Source: Streptomyces sp. NBC_01446 (GTDB lineage: Bacteria; Actinomycetota; Actinomycetes; Streptomycetales; Streptomycetaceae). From it: 64,000 nucleotides of DNA. This document shows, piece by piece, positions 42,830 through 51,440 of this stretch. The notes under the pieces were generated by a model. It ran no database searches, was not told the origin of the DNA, and saw only the letters and a program-made list of their open reading frames with translations. The stretch's first letter is position 1, and every line of letters begins with the position of its first letter. The stretch spans positions 4,483,501 through 4,547,500 of the forward strand of contig NZ_JAPEPO010000001.1 of the NCBI RefSeq assembly GCF_026340095.1. Reading direction: 5' to 3'. Both the position numbers and the translations under genes were made by a program.

Positions 42830-43330
42830 TCAGGCCGCGCGCGTCATGATCCGCAGGACTTCGAGGGTGCGGGGTGCCGCGTCGGGGTCGTCGCCGTCGC
42901 TCGTGGCGAGCGCGACGTGCGCGTCCCGCGCGGAGTGCACCGCTTCCGGCCAGGCGTGGTGGTCGAGATAGGCGGAGACGGGGGCGTCGGGGCCCACCTG
43001 GTGCATGATCCGCAGCACGCGCAGCACGGCGGTGTCGACGAGCTGTGCCTCCTGGGAGTCACGGAAGATCGTGCCGACGTACTTCTCGGCGGACCAGTTG
43101 TCGAGCCAGGTGTCCTCGACGAGGCGGTACACGGCGTCGGTGACGTCCCCGAACCCGTCCACACCCGCGAGCCAGACGTTTCGCTGGAACGCGGGGTCGG
43201 AGAGCATGTGCAGCGCGGAGCGCACATTGCTGCGCCAGCGCCACCACGGCATGTCGTTGAGTGGCATGCCGCCCATGGTGGAGGAGCGACGGCCGCGACG
43301 GGAAGACTTCTCCGAGCTTTGCACGGTCAT
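42830..43330 (-). CDS. SCO4402-family protein
   Basis: This 166-residue protein is Trp/Asp-rich and conserved in Streptomyces: WWRWRSNVRSALHMLSDPAF, then LAGVDGFGDVTDAVYRLVED, WSAEKYVGTIFRDSQEA and VSAYLDHHAWPEAVHSA. No enzyme motif or membrane segment. It is 73 bases upstream of purU on the same strand. ATGs at 43276 and 43267 are alternative starts that would drop a Ser/Arg-rich lead. Function unknown. Confidence 0.75.
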   Translation of the reverse strand: MTVQSSEKSSRRGRRSSTMGGMPLNDMPWWRWRSNVRSALHMLSDPAFQRNVWLAGVDGFGDVTDAVYRLVEDTWLDNWSAEKYVGTIFRDSQEAQLVDTAVLRVLRIMHQVGPDAPVSAYLDHHAWPEAVHSARDAHVALATSDGDDPDAAPRTLEVLRIMTRAA

Positions 43331-43447
43331 CGATCGTACGTGCCGTTCGCTTCGGCCCGTCCCGACCCCCGTAATTCACCTCCACGTCACCGCGCGTTGA
43401 CCGGGGGTCACTCGCGGGTTAGGGATGCGGCGGAATCGTGCAGGTTC

Positions 43448-44743
43448 ATGACTGGCCGGCGTCGCACCACCATCCCGCGCACCTCCCGCACCCTTCGTTC
43501 CACCGTGCTTTCGGCGGCGGTGTGGGCGGCTTGTGCGTCGCTCGCCGCCGGATGCGGACTCGTCTCCGACGTCACCGGGGGCTCCAAGGACCCCATCACG
43601 GTGATGACATGGGCGCCCGAGAAGACCCAGGCGACCAACATGCCCGGCATGCCCGCCATGGCACGCGCCTACGCGCGCTGGGTCAACGCCCACGGCGGCA
43701 TCGGCGGTCGCGACCTCAGGGTCATCACCTGCAACGACAACAACGACACCGTGGGCGCCGCCCGCTGCGCCAGGGACGCCGTCGAGCAGAACGCCGTCGC
43801 GGTCGTCGGCTCCTACAGTCAGCACGCCCGCTCCTTCCTCGGGCCTCTGGAGTCCGCAGGCATCCCCTACATCGGCGGCTACGGCGTCACCGACGAGGAG
43901 TTCGCCAGCCCCCTGTCGTATCCGGTCAACGGCGGCCAGCCCGCCCTGATGGCCGGGAACGGCCGGCAGCTGGCCGCCGCGGGCTGCGACCGCACCTCGC
44001 TCGTGCGCCCCGACACCGTCGCCGGCGACCAGCTGCCGCTGCTCCTCGACACGGGCCTGTCCGCGGGCCGCAACCGCGCGTCCGACGTGCGCGCCGCCGA
44101 GGACGCCACCGACTACACGGAGCAGGCCCGTCAGGCGCTCCTGCGGGCCGGCGCCGACCCGGTCGGGAAGGGCTGCGTCACGGCGGTCCTCGGCGACCGC
44201 ACGGACACGTTCTTCGACTCGTTCCGCCGCACCCGCGACTCCTATCCGAAGGTGCGGATCTCGACCGTCCTCGGCAGCGTCGACCAGACGGTCATCGACC
44301 GCTCGGGCGGCAAGTCGGGCGTCTACGAAGGGGCGTACGTCACCGGCTGGTACCCGGTGGCGACCGACCGGCGGTGGGCGACGATGCGCAAGGTCATCAG
44401 CGAGCAGGCGTTCGGCGACAACCGGATCGACCCGGCGGACGCGGGCGTGCAGACGACGTGGATCGCGTACACCGTCCTGAAGCAGGTCGTCGAGTCGCTC
44501 GGCGACGGTGACGTGACGGCGCACACGGTGCGCGGGGCGCTCGACGGCGGCCTGAAGGTGCGCACGGGCGGGCTGACGCCGACGCTGAGCTGGCGCTTCG
44601 AGGACATGATCGCGGCCCGCGGCTTCCCGCGGCTCGTCAACGCCGACGTCACCTTCCAGGTGGTGCGCGACGGGCGGCTCGTGGCCGCGCGCCGCGGACT
44701 CGTCGACGTGTCGCGGACGCTGGAGGCGACCCCCACGGGCTGA
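43448..44743 (+). CDS. Lipoprotein type I substrate-binding protein (LivJ-like)
   Basis: This 431-residue precursor has a long basic lead, a hydrophobic stretch and lipobox LAAGC (Cys at about residue 36), so it is a membrane-anchored lipoprotein. The rest is a type I periplasmic-binding fold of the branched-chain amino acid group (INAHGGIGGRDLRVI-like segment near 78; AVAVVGSYSQHARSFLGPLE near 115; YVTGWYPVATDRRWA near 300). No ABC permease or ATPase gene is adjacent, so it may be a sensor or scavenger. The ATG lacks a strong ribosome site. Confidence 0.8.
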   Translation: MTGRRRTTIPRTSRTLRSTVLSAAVWAACASLAAGCGLVSDVTGGSKDPITVMTWAPEKTQATNMPGMPAMARAYARWVNAHGGIGGRDLRVITCNDNNDTVGAARCARDAVEQNAVAVVGSYSQHARSFLGPLESAGIPYIGGYGVTDEEFASPLSYPVNGGQPALMAGNGRQLAAAGCDRTSLVRPDTVAGDQLPLLLDTGLSAGRNRASDVRAAEDATDYTEQARQALLRAGADPVGKGCVTAVLGDRTDTFFDSFRRTRDSYPKVRISTVLGSVDQTVIDRSGGKSGVYEGAYVTGWYPVATDRRWATMRKVISEQAFGDNRIDPADAGVQTTWIAYTVLKQVVESLGDGDVTAHTVRGALDGGLKVRTGGLTPTLSWRFEDMIAARGFPRLVNADVTFQVVRDGRLVAARRGLVDVSRTLEATPTG

Positions 44744-44787
44744 GCCCGCTCAGGCCGCCTCCGTGCCGGCCGGAGCCGGCACATCGG

Positions 44788-46323
44788 CTAGAGCTGGAAC
44801 GGCTTGCGCTGCGGGAGGTTCCACTGCGCCGCGATGGTGTTCCACAGCTTCGACGCCTGGGTCTTCTGCGTGGAGGCCGTGCCGCTGGCCTGGTCGCCCG
44901 CGCGGCGCTGTGGGGTGGGCTTGGCGTGGCCCTTCTTGCAGCCGTTCTTGCCCGCCGCCTGGTCGGCCCACGCCGCGTAGTGGCTGTCCGCGGAGGCGGA
45001 GGCCTGCCACGCCTTGGTGAGGGCCTGCGTCAGCGCGGCGTGGTCGGGCAGCTTGTCCACGGAGAGCCCGGCGAGCCGGGTCACGAGCCCGGTGCGTTGG
45101 GTGGCGGCGCCGCGCAGGTCGCCGGCGGCCTTGCCGAGGTCCTTGCAGGCACCGATGTTCGCGACGGCCCTGATCACCGTGTCGCGGCTGTTGTTCGAGT
45201 CGGCGAGGAGCTTGTCGAGGGCGACCGCCTGCGCCTTGGCGGGGTCGGCGGGCGTCGGGGACGAGCTGTCCGGCGCACCGGTCGCGGCGGCGGGCTTGGC
45301 GTCGTCGCCCTTGTTCTCGTCGCCCCCGCTGCTGATGAGGGCGCCCGCGCCGATGCCGACGACGAGGATGCCGACGCCGACGGCGGCGATGAGCGGCACC
45401 TTCGAGCCGGTGCGGCTCTGGCCCTTGCGGGCGGCGGCCCGCCCGGTGGGCTCGTACGGGGCCTGCGGCTGCCCGGCCGGGCCGGGTCGTCCGGGTCCGC
45501 CCGGTCCGCCGGGGCCCGCGGGTCCGCCGGCGCGCGGGTCGAAGCGGGGCATCTGCTGAGTCGAGGCGGGCGCGTCCGGCTCCGGCTCGGTGCGGAAGAG
45601 GCTGTCGAACTCGGCCGGGGGCTGGCGGTCGCCGGGGGCGCCGGGACGGATGCCGTAGGGCGCGCTCGGCGGCGGCGAGGGCACGGGCGCGATGTACTGC
45701 GTGGCATCGCTGTCGGTGCCCGCGGGCGGCATGGGCGCGGAGCCGTACGGCTGCTGCTGGGGCGGCGGCATCTGGCCGGGGGCGTTCGCGCGGCCCAGGT
45801 ACTGGGTGGCGTCGGCGGGGACCTCGGGCGGCAGGGCCCCGGGCGCGACCGGCGCCATGTACTGCGTGGCGTCCGCGTCGGAGGGCGCGGTCGGGGCTAT
45901 GTACTGCGTCGCGTCCGAGGCGGAGGCCGGCGGCATCGGCGCGGAGCCGTACGGTGCGGCGTCCGTCGGCAGCGGGGCGGCCGGGGCGCCGGCGGGCGGC
46001 AGCGGCGCGGAGTAGTGCTGCTGCGGCGCGGCCGGGGGCAGCGGGGCCGCAGCGTGCGGCGCGTTCTCACCCGGCAGCGCGGGCGACGCGGACGGCGCGC
46101 CCCACTCGTACGTGGGCATCGGGCCGCCGGAGGCCGCCTGCGCGGACTCGGGGCCCCACGGCTGGCCCCAGGGGCTGCCGCCCGAGGGGGCGACGTGCGA
46201 CTGGTCGCCGAAGGTACCCGGCAGCAAGGGCTCGCTGCCGTCGGCGGGCAGCACGACGCCTTCGTGTGCCTGCCGCACCGAGGGAAGGTGCGGATCCTCG
46301 CCCTGTCCGCTCTGCTGCGTCAC
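44788..46323 (-). CDS. Pro-rich single-pass membrane protein with DATQY repeats
   Basis: This 511-residue protein has a cytoplasmic N-terminal 310 residues that are Pro/Ala/Gly-rich and contain four DATQYIAP-like repeats plus PYGSAPMPPA units. Then comes an Arg/Lys stretch, one helix (VPLIAAVGVGILVVGIGAG), a Ser/Thr/Pro linker and an outer helical domain of about 150 residues with a cysteine pair (ACKDLG and NGCKKG). Such DATQY segments resemble phosphorylation-type Thr sites in actinobacterial kinase substrates (inference). GTG start with GGAG five bases upstream. Confidence 0.72.
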   Translation of the reverse strand: MTQQSGQGEDPHLPSVRQAHEGVVLPADGSEPLLPGTFGDQSHVAPSGGSPWGQPWGPESAQAASGGPMPTYEWGAPSASPALPGENAPHAAAPLPPAAPQQHYSAPLPPAGAPAAPLPTDAAPYGSAPMPPASASDATQYIAPTAPSDADATQYMAPVAPGALPPEVPADATQYLGRANAPGQMPPPQQQPYGSAPMPPAGTDSDATQYIAPVPSPPPSAPYGIRPGAPGDRQPPAEFDSLFRTEPEPDAPASTQQMPRFDPRAGGPAGPGGPGGPGRPGPAGQPQAPYEPTGRAAARKGQSRTGSKVPLIAAVGVGILVVGIGAGALISSGGDENKGDDAKPAAATGAPDSSSPTPADPAKAQAVALDKLLADSNNSRDTVIRAVANIGACKDLGKAAGDLRGAATQRTGLVTRLAGLSVDKLPDHAALTQALTKAWQASASADSHYAAWADQAAGKNGCKKGHAKPTPQRRAGDQASGTASTQKTQASKLWNTIAAQWNLPQRKPFQL

Positions 46324-46539
46324 CGGGACTCCTACGACTGGGGGACCTTCGGAATCGTCGGCTCACGCTACCGGGTCCCCGCACACACGTGCCACGCAGC
46401 TCAGAACCCCACAGCCTCCCCACACCCTCAAGTAACAAAACAAGCCTGTGGAACGCTGATTAGCGCCCTCCCCAAGCGGGTTGAGGCGTCCGTCACACAA
46501 GCTTCACGCGTACGTCTCCTGCACGCCGCTCACAAAACT

Positions 46540-47922
46540 TCACGCCGCCTGAAGATCGAGGCGCGCACCGAACTCCCGGACCACGGGTTCGTCCCGGTAC
46601 GGCTCCAGGCGCTGCCTGAAGTCGTCCAGGTACTCGGCGCCCCGGTTGGAGCGCAGCGTGCCGAGGAGTTCCACCGCGCGCGTCCCCGTCTGGCAGGCCT
46701 GCTCGATCTCGCGCTGCTGCACCTGCGCCGTGGCGAGCAGCACCAGACCGATCGCCCTGCGCCGTGCCCGCGACTGAGGGTGCCCGGCCAGGGACGCCTC
46801 GGCCTGCCGCCGCGCGGCCTCCGCCTGTCCCAAGTCCCGGTAGCAGTGCGCCAGTTCGTCCGCGAGATAGGCGGCGTCGAAGTGCGCGATCCAGGCCGGG
46901 TCGTCGCCCGAGTCCGGCTCGGCCCGCTCCAGCGCGGCCAGCGCGCTGCCCGCCACCGCCTGCGTGGCCCGCGCGTCCCCGAGCAGGGCGTGTCCGCGCG
47001 CCTCGGCCGCGTAGAACATCGCCTCCGCACGCGGGGTCACCCGCCCGCGCGCACCCTCCTGCGCCGCGCGCGCCAACTGGGCGATCTCACGCGGATTGCC
47101 GAGCTGCGCCGCCAAGTGGCTCATGGACGCGGCCAGTACGTATCCGCCGTATCCGCGGTCCCCGGCGGCCTGGGCGAGGCGCAGCGACTGGATGTAGTAC
47201 CGCTGGGCGAGGCCCGGCTGTCCCGTGTCGACGGCCATGTACCCGGCCAGCTCCGTCAACCGGGCGACCGCCGCGAACAGTTCACGCCCCACGGCCTCCC
47301 GGTACGAGCCCGCGAGCAGCCCCGACACCACGCTGTTCAGATAGTGGACGACCACTGGCCGCACATGCCCGCTGCCGTACTGGTGGTCAAGGTCCGTCAG
47401 CGCCTGGGTCATCGCCCGCACGGCCGCCACGTCCGACGTCCCGACCCGCGGCCCCGCCGACCGCGCGACCTGTGAGTCGGGTACGGAGATCAGCCAGTCC
47501 CGGCTCGGTTCGACCAGTGCGGACGAGGCAACCGACGACCCGGACAGGAAGTCCCTGCGTCCCACGTCGCTGCGCCACAGCTCGCACACCTGCTCAATGG
47601 CGCCGAGGACGGTCGGCGAGAACTGGAGACCGACGCCCGAGGCGAGGTTCTTGCCGTTGGCCATGCCGATCTCGTCGATCGTGACCGTGCGGCCGAGCTT
47701 GCGGCCGATGGCCTCGGCGATGATGCCGGGCGCCCGGCCGCGCGGCTGCTGGCCGCGCAGCCAGCGCGCCACCGAAGTCTTGTCGTAGCGCAGGTCGAGG
47801 CCGTGCTCCGATCCGCACATGTTGACCCGGCGGGCCAGTCCGGCGTTCGAGCAGCCGGCTTCCTGGATGAGCGCCTGCAGCCGTTCGTTGGGCTGTCGCG
47901 CTACGAGAGGCCTTGCGGCCAT
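46540..47922 (-). CDS. NsdA-like regulator with HTH and TPR repeats
   Basis: This 460-residue protein starts with an HTH-type region (NERLQALIQEAGCSNAGLAR, then YDKTSVARWLRGQQPRGRAPG, residues about 10-65). A TPR-like helical array follows (DTGQPGLAQRYYIQSLRLAQ; ERAEPDSGDDPAWIAHFDAA). The plan is that of NsdA, a negative regulator of development and antibiotic production in Streptomyces; equal function here is inference. The ATG at 47922 has AGGGGG eight bases upstream. Longer frames add an unconserved lead. Confidence 0.8.
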   Translation of the reverse strand: MAARPLVARQPNERLQALIQEAGCSNAGLARRVNMCGSEHGLDLRYDKTSVARWLRGQQPRGRAPGIIAEAIGRKLGRTVTIDEIGMANGKNLASGVGLQFSPTVLGAIEQVCELWRSDVGRRDFLSGSSVASSALVEPSRDWLISVPDSQVARSAGPRVGTSDVAAVRAMTQALTDLDHQYGSGHVRPVVVHYLNSVVSGLLAGSYREAVGRELFAAVARLTELAGYMAVDTGQPGLAQRYYIQSLRLAQAAGDRGYGGYVLAASMSHLAAQLGNPREIAQLARAAQEGARGRVTPRAEAMFYAAEARGHALLGDARATQAVAGSALAALERAEPDSGDDPAWIAHFDAAYLADELAHCYRDLGQAEAARRQAEASLAGHPQSRARRRAIGLVLLATAQVQQREIEQACQTGTRAVELLGTLRSNRGAEYLDDFRQRLEPYRDEPVVREFGARLDLQAA

Positions 47923-48255
47923 GGCGTATACCCCCTGTGTGCACCGTGGACCATCGGGCGGACTCGGGCCTGTCGTCACACTCCTGGCCGGGCCCGCCTT
48001 GAGGTGATCAATGCCCTGAGATCAAACGGAAGATGCGTCACAAAGAAGGGCAAAAACAAGCAAGAGCCCCAACTGGTAGCCGGTCGGTGGACAGCACCCT
48101 CGTCTGGTCCTCCGGGCTGGCTACCCCCCGGCCGGGGTCATTCCTCCCGCGCGCCCCCGCCCATGCATCCATGCGCCCCACGTGCGGAATCGGTGCTGCA
48201 GGCCCCCGCGCGCGTGCGCCCGTAACCCCGGGTGGCGGCGGGAGTTGAGAACCTC
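47923..48255. other. Divergent spacer of regulator and prim-pol gene
   Basis: It contains a purine-rich, comparatively AT-rich stretch (48030-48070) likely to hold promoters, and a C-rich segment after 48120. I see no gene or clear operator. Confidence 0.45.
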
Positions 48256-48939
48256 GTGGAAGAGACCATCGGAGTCACCTCGGCAGTCACCTCGTCCGTC
48301 ACCTCGCCTCCCCAGATCCCCAAGCAGCGCGGAGAGGCCCTCCTCGACGCCGCCGTGCGCTACGCGGAGGAACGCCACTGGGACGTGTTCCCCGGCACCT
48401 GGCTGGAGGTCGCCGAGGGCAGGCAGCACTGCTCCTGCGGCGACGCCAGGTGCGCGGCCCCCGGTGCCCACCACGCGCGCGAGGACTGGGCGAACCAGGC
48501 CACCGGGAGCGCGACCGCCGCCCGGCGGCTGTGGTCCAAGCGGCCCGCCGCCTCGATCCTGCTGCCGACGGGGCGCACGTTCGACGCGATCGACGTGCCC
48601 GAGACCGCCGGGTTCCTGGCCCTGGCCCGCATGGAGCGCATGGAACTCACCCTCGGCCCGGTCACCTGCACCCCCGACCGCCGGATGCAGTTCTTCGTCC
48701 TGCCGGGCGCCGCCGCGAAGGTCCCCGACCTGGTCCGCAAGCTGGGCTGGCCGCCCGCCTCCCTCGACCTGGACGCGCTCGGCGAGGGCTCCTACATCGC
48801 CGCGCCGCCCACCCGCTTCGGCGGCCGGGGCGCCGTCCAGTGGGCCTGCCGCCCCACCGCAGCGAACCGCTGGCTGCCGGACGCCGAGGAGCTCATCTCC
48901 CCACTGGCGTACGCGTGCGGACGGGAAGGCCGCCGGTAG
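48256..48939 (+). CDS. Bifunctional DNA primase/polymerase N-terminal-like protein
   Basis: This 227-residue protein of the prim-pol-like family common in Streptomyces has the N-terminal LDAAVRYAEERHWDVFPGTW, a Cys/His cluster CSCGDARCAAPGAHHARED and the later SILLPTGRTFDAIDVPETAG with Asp residues. Full primase catalytic triads are not clear, so activity is uncertain. The GTG at 48256 has GGGAG upstream; a GTG at 48232 is also in frame. The start region has GTCACCTCG repeats encoding VTS units. Confidence 0.72.
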   Translation: MEETIGVTSAVTSSVTSPPQIPKQRGEALLDAAVRYAEERHWDVFPGTWLEVAEGRQHCSCGDARCAAPGAHHAREDWANQATGSATAARRLWSKRPAASILLPTGRTFDAIDVPETAGFLALARMERMELTLGPVTCTPDRRMQFFVLPGAAAKVPDLVRKLGWPPASLDLDALGEGSYIAAPPTRFGGRGAVQWACRPTAANRWLPDAEELISPLAYACGREGRR

Positions 48940-49049
48940 AACACAACAGCGCGTCCCGCGGCCACGTATCGTGCGGACGGGGCCCCTGCTCGATGGCGGA
49001 GTCGAGCGCTTGGGGAGGGTGACGGCGACGAAGGACGGCGGGCGGCACA

Positions 49050-49841
49050 GTGACCGAGGCGGGGACCGAGGCCGGTGCGCCGGCCGTACGCGTGAAGGAC
49101 CTCTGGAAGGCGTTCGGCCAGAGCGTCGCCGTCGCGGGGATCGATCTCGCCTTTCCCGCGGGCAAGTTCATCGGCCTCGTCGGGCCGAACGGCGCGGGAA
49201 AGACGACCACCCTGTCCATGGTCACCGGACTGCTCCGGCCCGACCGGGGCACCGTCGAGGTCGTCGGCCGCGACGTGTGGCGCGACCCCGTCGAGGTGAA
49301 GGCCCGCGTCGGTGTGCTCCCCGAGGGCCTGCGCCTGTTCGAGCGGCTCTCGGGTCACGAACTTCTCGCGTACACGGGCAGGTTGCGCGGCCTGCCCGGT
49401 GCCGAGGTCGACAAGCGCGCCGCGCAGCTCCTCGACGTGCTCGACCTCTCCGGGGCCCAGCACAAACTCGTCGTCGACTACTCGACCGGCATGCGCAAGA
49501 AGATCGGGCTCGCCGCCGCGCTCCTCCACAACCCCGAAGTCCTCTTCCTCGACGAGCCGTTCGAGGGCGTCGACCCGGTCTCCGCGCAGACCATCCGCGG
49601 CGTCCTGGAGCGCTACACCGGCTCCGGGGCGACCGTCGTCTTCTCCTCCCACGTCATGGAGCTCGTCGAGTCGCTCTGTGACTGGGTCGCCGTCATGGCC
49701 GCCGGCCGCATCCGCGCGCAGGGGCCCCTCGCCGAAGTGCGCGGCGACGCGCCCTCCCTCCAGCAGGCGTTCCTCGAACTCGTCGGCGCGAACAGCCGCG
49801 ACACCACCTCCGACCTGGACTGGCTGGGAGGGGCCCGGTGA
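49050..49841 (+). CDS. ABC transporter ATP-binding protein
   Basis: This 263-residue ATPase has Walker A GPNGAGKTTT (near residue 44), Q-loop region after GVLPEGLRLF, signature YSTGMRKKIGLAAAL near 145, Walker B EVLFLDEPFEGVDP near 165 and the H-loop SSHVME near 198. It belongs to the exporter group. It overlaps the permease gene by four bases (GTGA), so the two form one complex. Confidence 0.9.
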   Translation: MTEAGTEAGAPAVRVKDLWKAFGQSVAVAGIDLAFPAGKFIGLVGPNGAGKTTTLSMVTGLLRPDRGTVEVVGRDVWRDPVEVKARVGVLPEGLRLFERLSGHELLAYTGRLRGLPGAEVDKRAAQLLDVLDLSGAQHKLVVDYSTGMRKKIGLAAALLHNPEVLFLDEPFEGVDPVSAQTIRGVLERYTGSGATVVFSSHVMELVESLCDWVAVMAAGRIRAQGPLAEVRGDAPSLQQAFLELVGANSRDTTSDLDWLGGAR

Positions 49842-51421
49842 CCACGACGACCGTCACGCTGGTCCGCCTCAAGCTGGCACTCCTGCGCAACGGCCTGCGC
49901 GGGTCCACGGGCCGCCGCGCCGCCTACATCGCCACGCTCGTCGTCGTACTCCTCGTCGCCGCGCTCCAGCTCATCGGCCTGATCGCCCTGCGCGGCAGTA
50001 CGCACGCGGTGACGCTCTGCGTCATCCTCACCGCCGTACTCGCCCTCGGCTGGGCGGTGATGCCGCTCTTCTTCCCCTCCGGCGACGAGACCCTCGACCC
50101 GACGCGCCTCCTCATGCTCCCGCTGCGTCCGCGTCCGCTCGTGAGGGGCCTGCTCATCGCGTCCCTCGTCGGGATCGGCCCCTTGTTCACGCTCTGCCTC
50201 GCGGTCGGCGCGGTGATCGCCCTGGCACACGGGGCGGCCGCGTACGCCGTCGCGGTCCTGGCCGTCGCCCTCACCCTGCTCACCTGCGTCGCCCTCGCCC
50301 GCGCCGTGGCCGCCGCCAACATCCGGCTGCTCACCAGCCGCAAGGGACGCGACCTCGCCGTCCTCAGCGGGCTCGTCATCGCCGTCGGCGCACAGGTCGT
50401 CAACTTCGGTGCGCAGAAGCTCGGTTCGTCCGGAGGACTCGGGGCGCTCGACCCGGCGGGCGACGTACTGGCCTGGATTCCGCCGGCGTCCGCGATCGGC
50501 GCCGTCGACGCGGTCAGCCATGGCTCGTACGGCGTCGCGGCGGCCCGCCTCGTCCTGTGCGCGGCCGCCCTCGCCGGACTCCTGTACGCCTGGCAGCGCG
50601 CCCTGACGCGCCTCATGACGTCCCCCGACGGCTCCACGCTCCAGGCCGCCGAACCCACCCGCCGCAGGCGCACGTCCCGCGGCCCCCGCCTCCTGCCCGA
50701 CGGCCGCACGGGCACGGTCATGGAGCGCGCCCTGCGCTATGTGTGGCGCGATCCGAAGACGAAGGCGGCCTGGGTGACGTCCCTCGCCATCGGCCTGATC
50801 GTGCCGGTCTTCAACGCGCTCCAGGGCACCGGCTCCATCTACTTCGCGTGCTTCGCCGCCGGAATGCTCGGCATCCAGATGTACAACCAGTTCGGGCAGG
50901 ACACCTCGGCGTTCTGGATGGTCGCCATGACCATCTCCTCGCCGCACGACGCCTACGTCGAACTGCGCGGCCGCGCCCTCGCCCTCCTGACGATCACCCT
51001 GCCCTACGCGACGCTGGTCACCGTCGTCACGACGGCGATGCTCGGCGACTGGCGGGCCCTGCCCGAGGTCCTCGGCCTCTCCTTCGCCCTGCTCGGCGCG
51101 ATGCTCGCGACCGGCGCCTGGTCGTCGGCCCGCTTCCCGTACTCGATCCCCCAGGAGGGCTACAAGAACGTCGCCCCGGGGCAGGCGGGCCTCGCCTGGA
51201 TATCGATCTTCGGCGGGATGGTCGCGGCGGCCCTGCTGTGCGCCCCGGTCATCGCCGTCGCGATCTGGCTGCACGTGTCAGGCGCCGAGTCCGCGACCTG
51301 GCTGCTGCTGCCGGTCGGGGCCGCGTACGGAGCGGGGATCACCGTGGCGGGCCTGCGCCTGGCCGCCCCGCGCACGGCGGCCCGCCTGCCGGAGATCCTC
51401 GCGGCGGTCAGCAAGGGATGA
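49838..51421 (+). CDS. ABC transporter permease
   Basis: This 527-residue membrane protein has about twelve predicted helices (for example around residues 28-50, 60-80, 115-155 and 300-330) with an Arg-rich cytoplasmic segment near 265-285. It resembles the large exporter permeases that pair with a single ATPase. GTG start overlaps the ATPase stop. The substrate cannot be inferred; no biosynthetic genes are adjacent. Confidence 0.85.
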   Translation: MTTTTVTLVRLKLALLRNGLRGSTGRRAAYIATLVVVLLVAALQLIGLIALRGSTHAVTLCVILTAVLALGWAVMPLFFPSGDETLDPTRLLMLPLRPRPLVRGLLIASLVGIGPLFTLCLAVGAVIALAHGAAAYAVAVLAVALTLLTCVALARAVAAANIRLLTSRKGRDLAVLSGLVIAVGAQVVNFGAQKLGSSGGLGALDPAGDVLAWIPPASAIGAVDAVSHGSYGVAAARLVLCAAALAGLLYAWQRALTRLMTSPDGSTLQAAEPTRRRRTSRGPRLLPDGRTGTVMERALRYVWRDPKTKAAWVTSLAIGLIVPVFNALQGTGSIYFACFAAGMLGIQMYNQFGQDTSAFWMVAMTISSPHDAYVELRGRALALLTITLPYATLVTVVTTAMLGDWRALPEVLGLSFALLGAMLATGAWSSARFPYSIPQEGYKNVAPGQAGLAWISIFGGMVAAALLCAPVIAVAIWLHVSGAESATWLLLPVGAAYGAGITVAGLRLAAPRTAARLPEILAAVSKG

Positions 51422-51440
51422 CGCGTGCCGCGGCGCGCCG

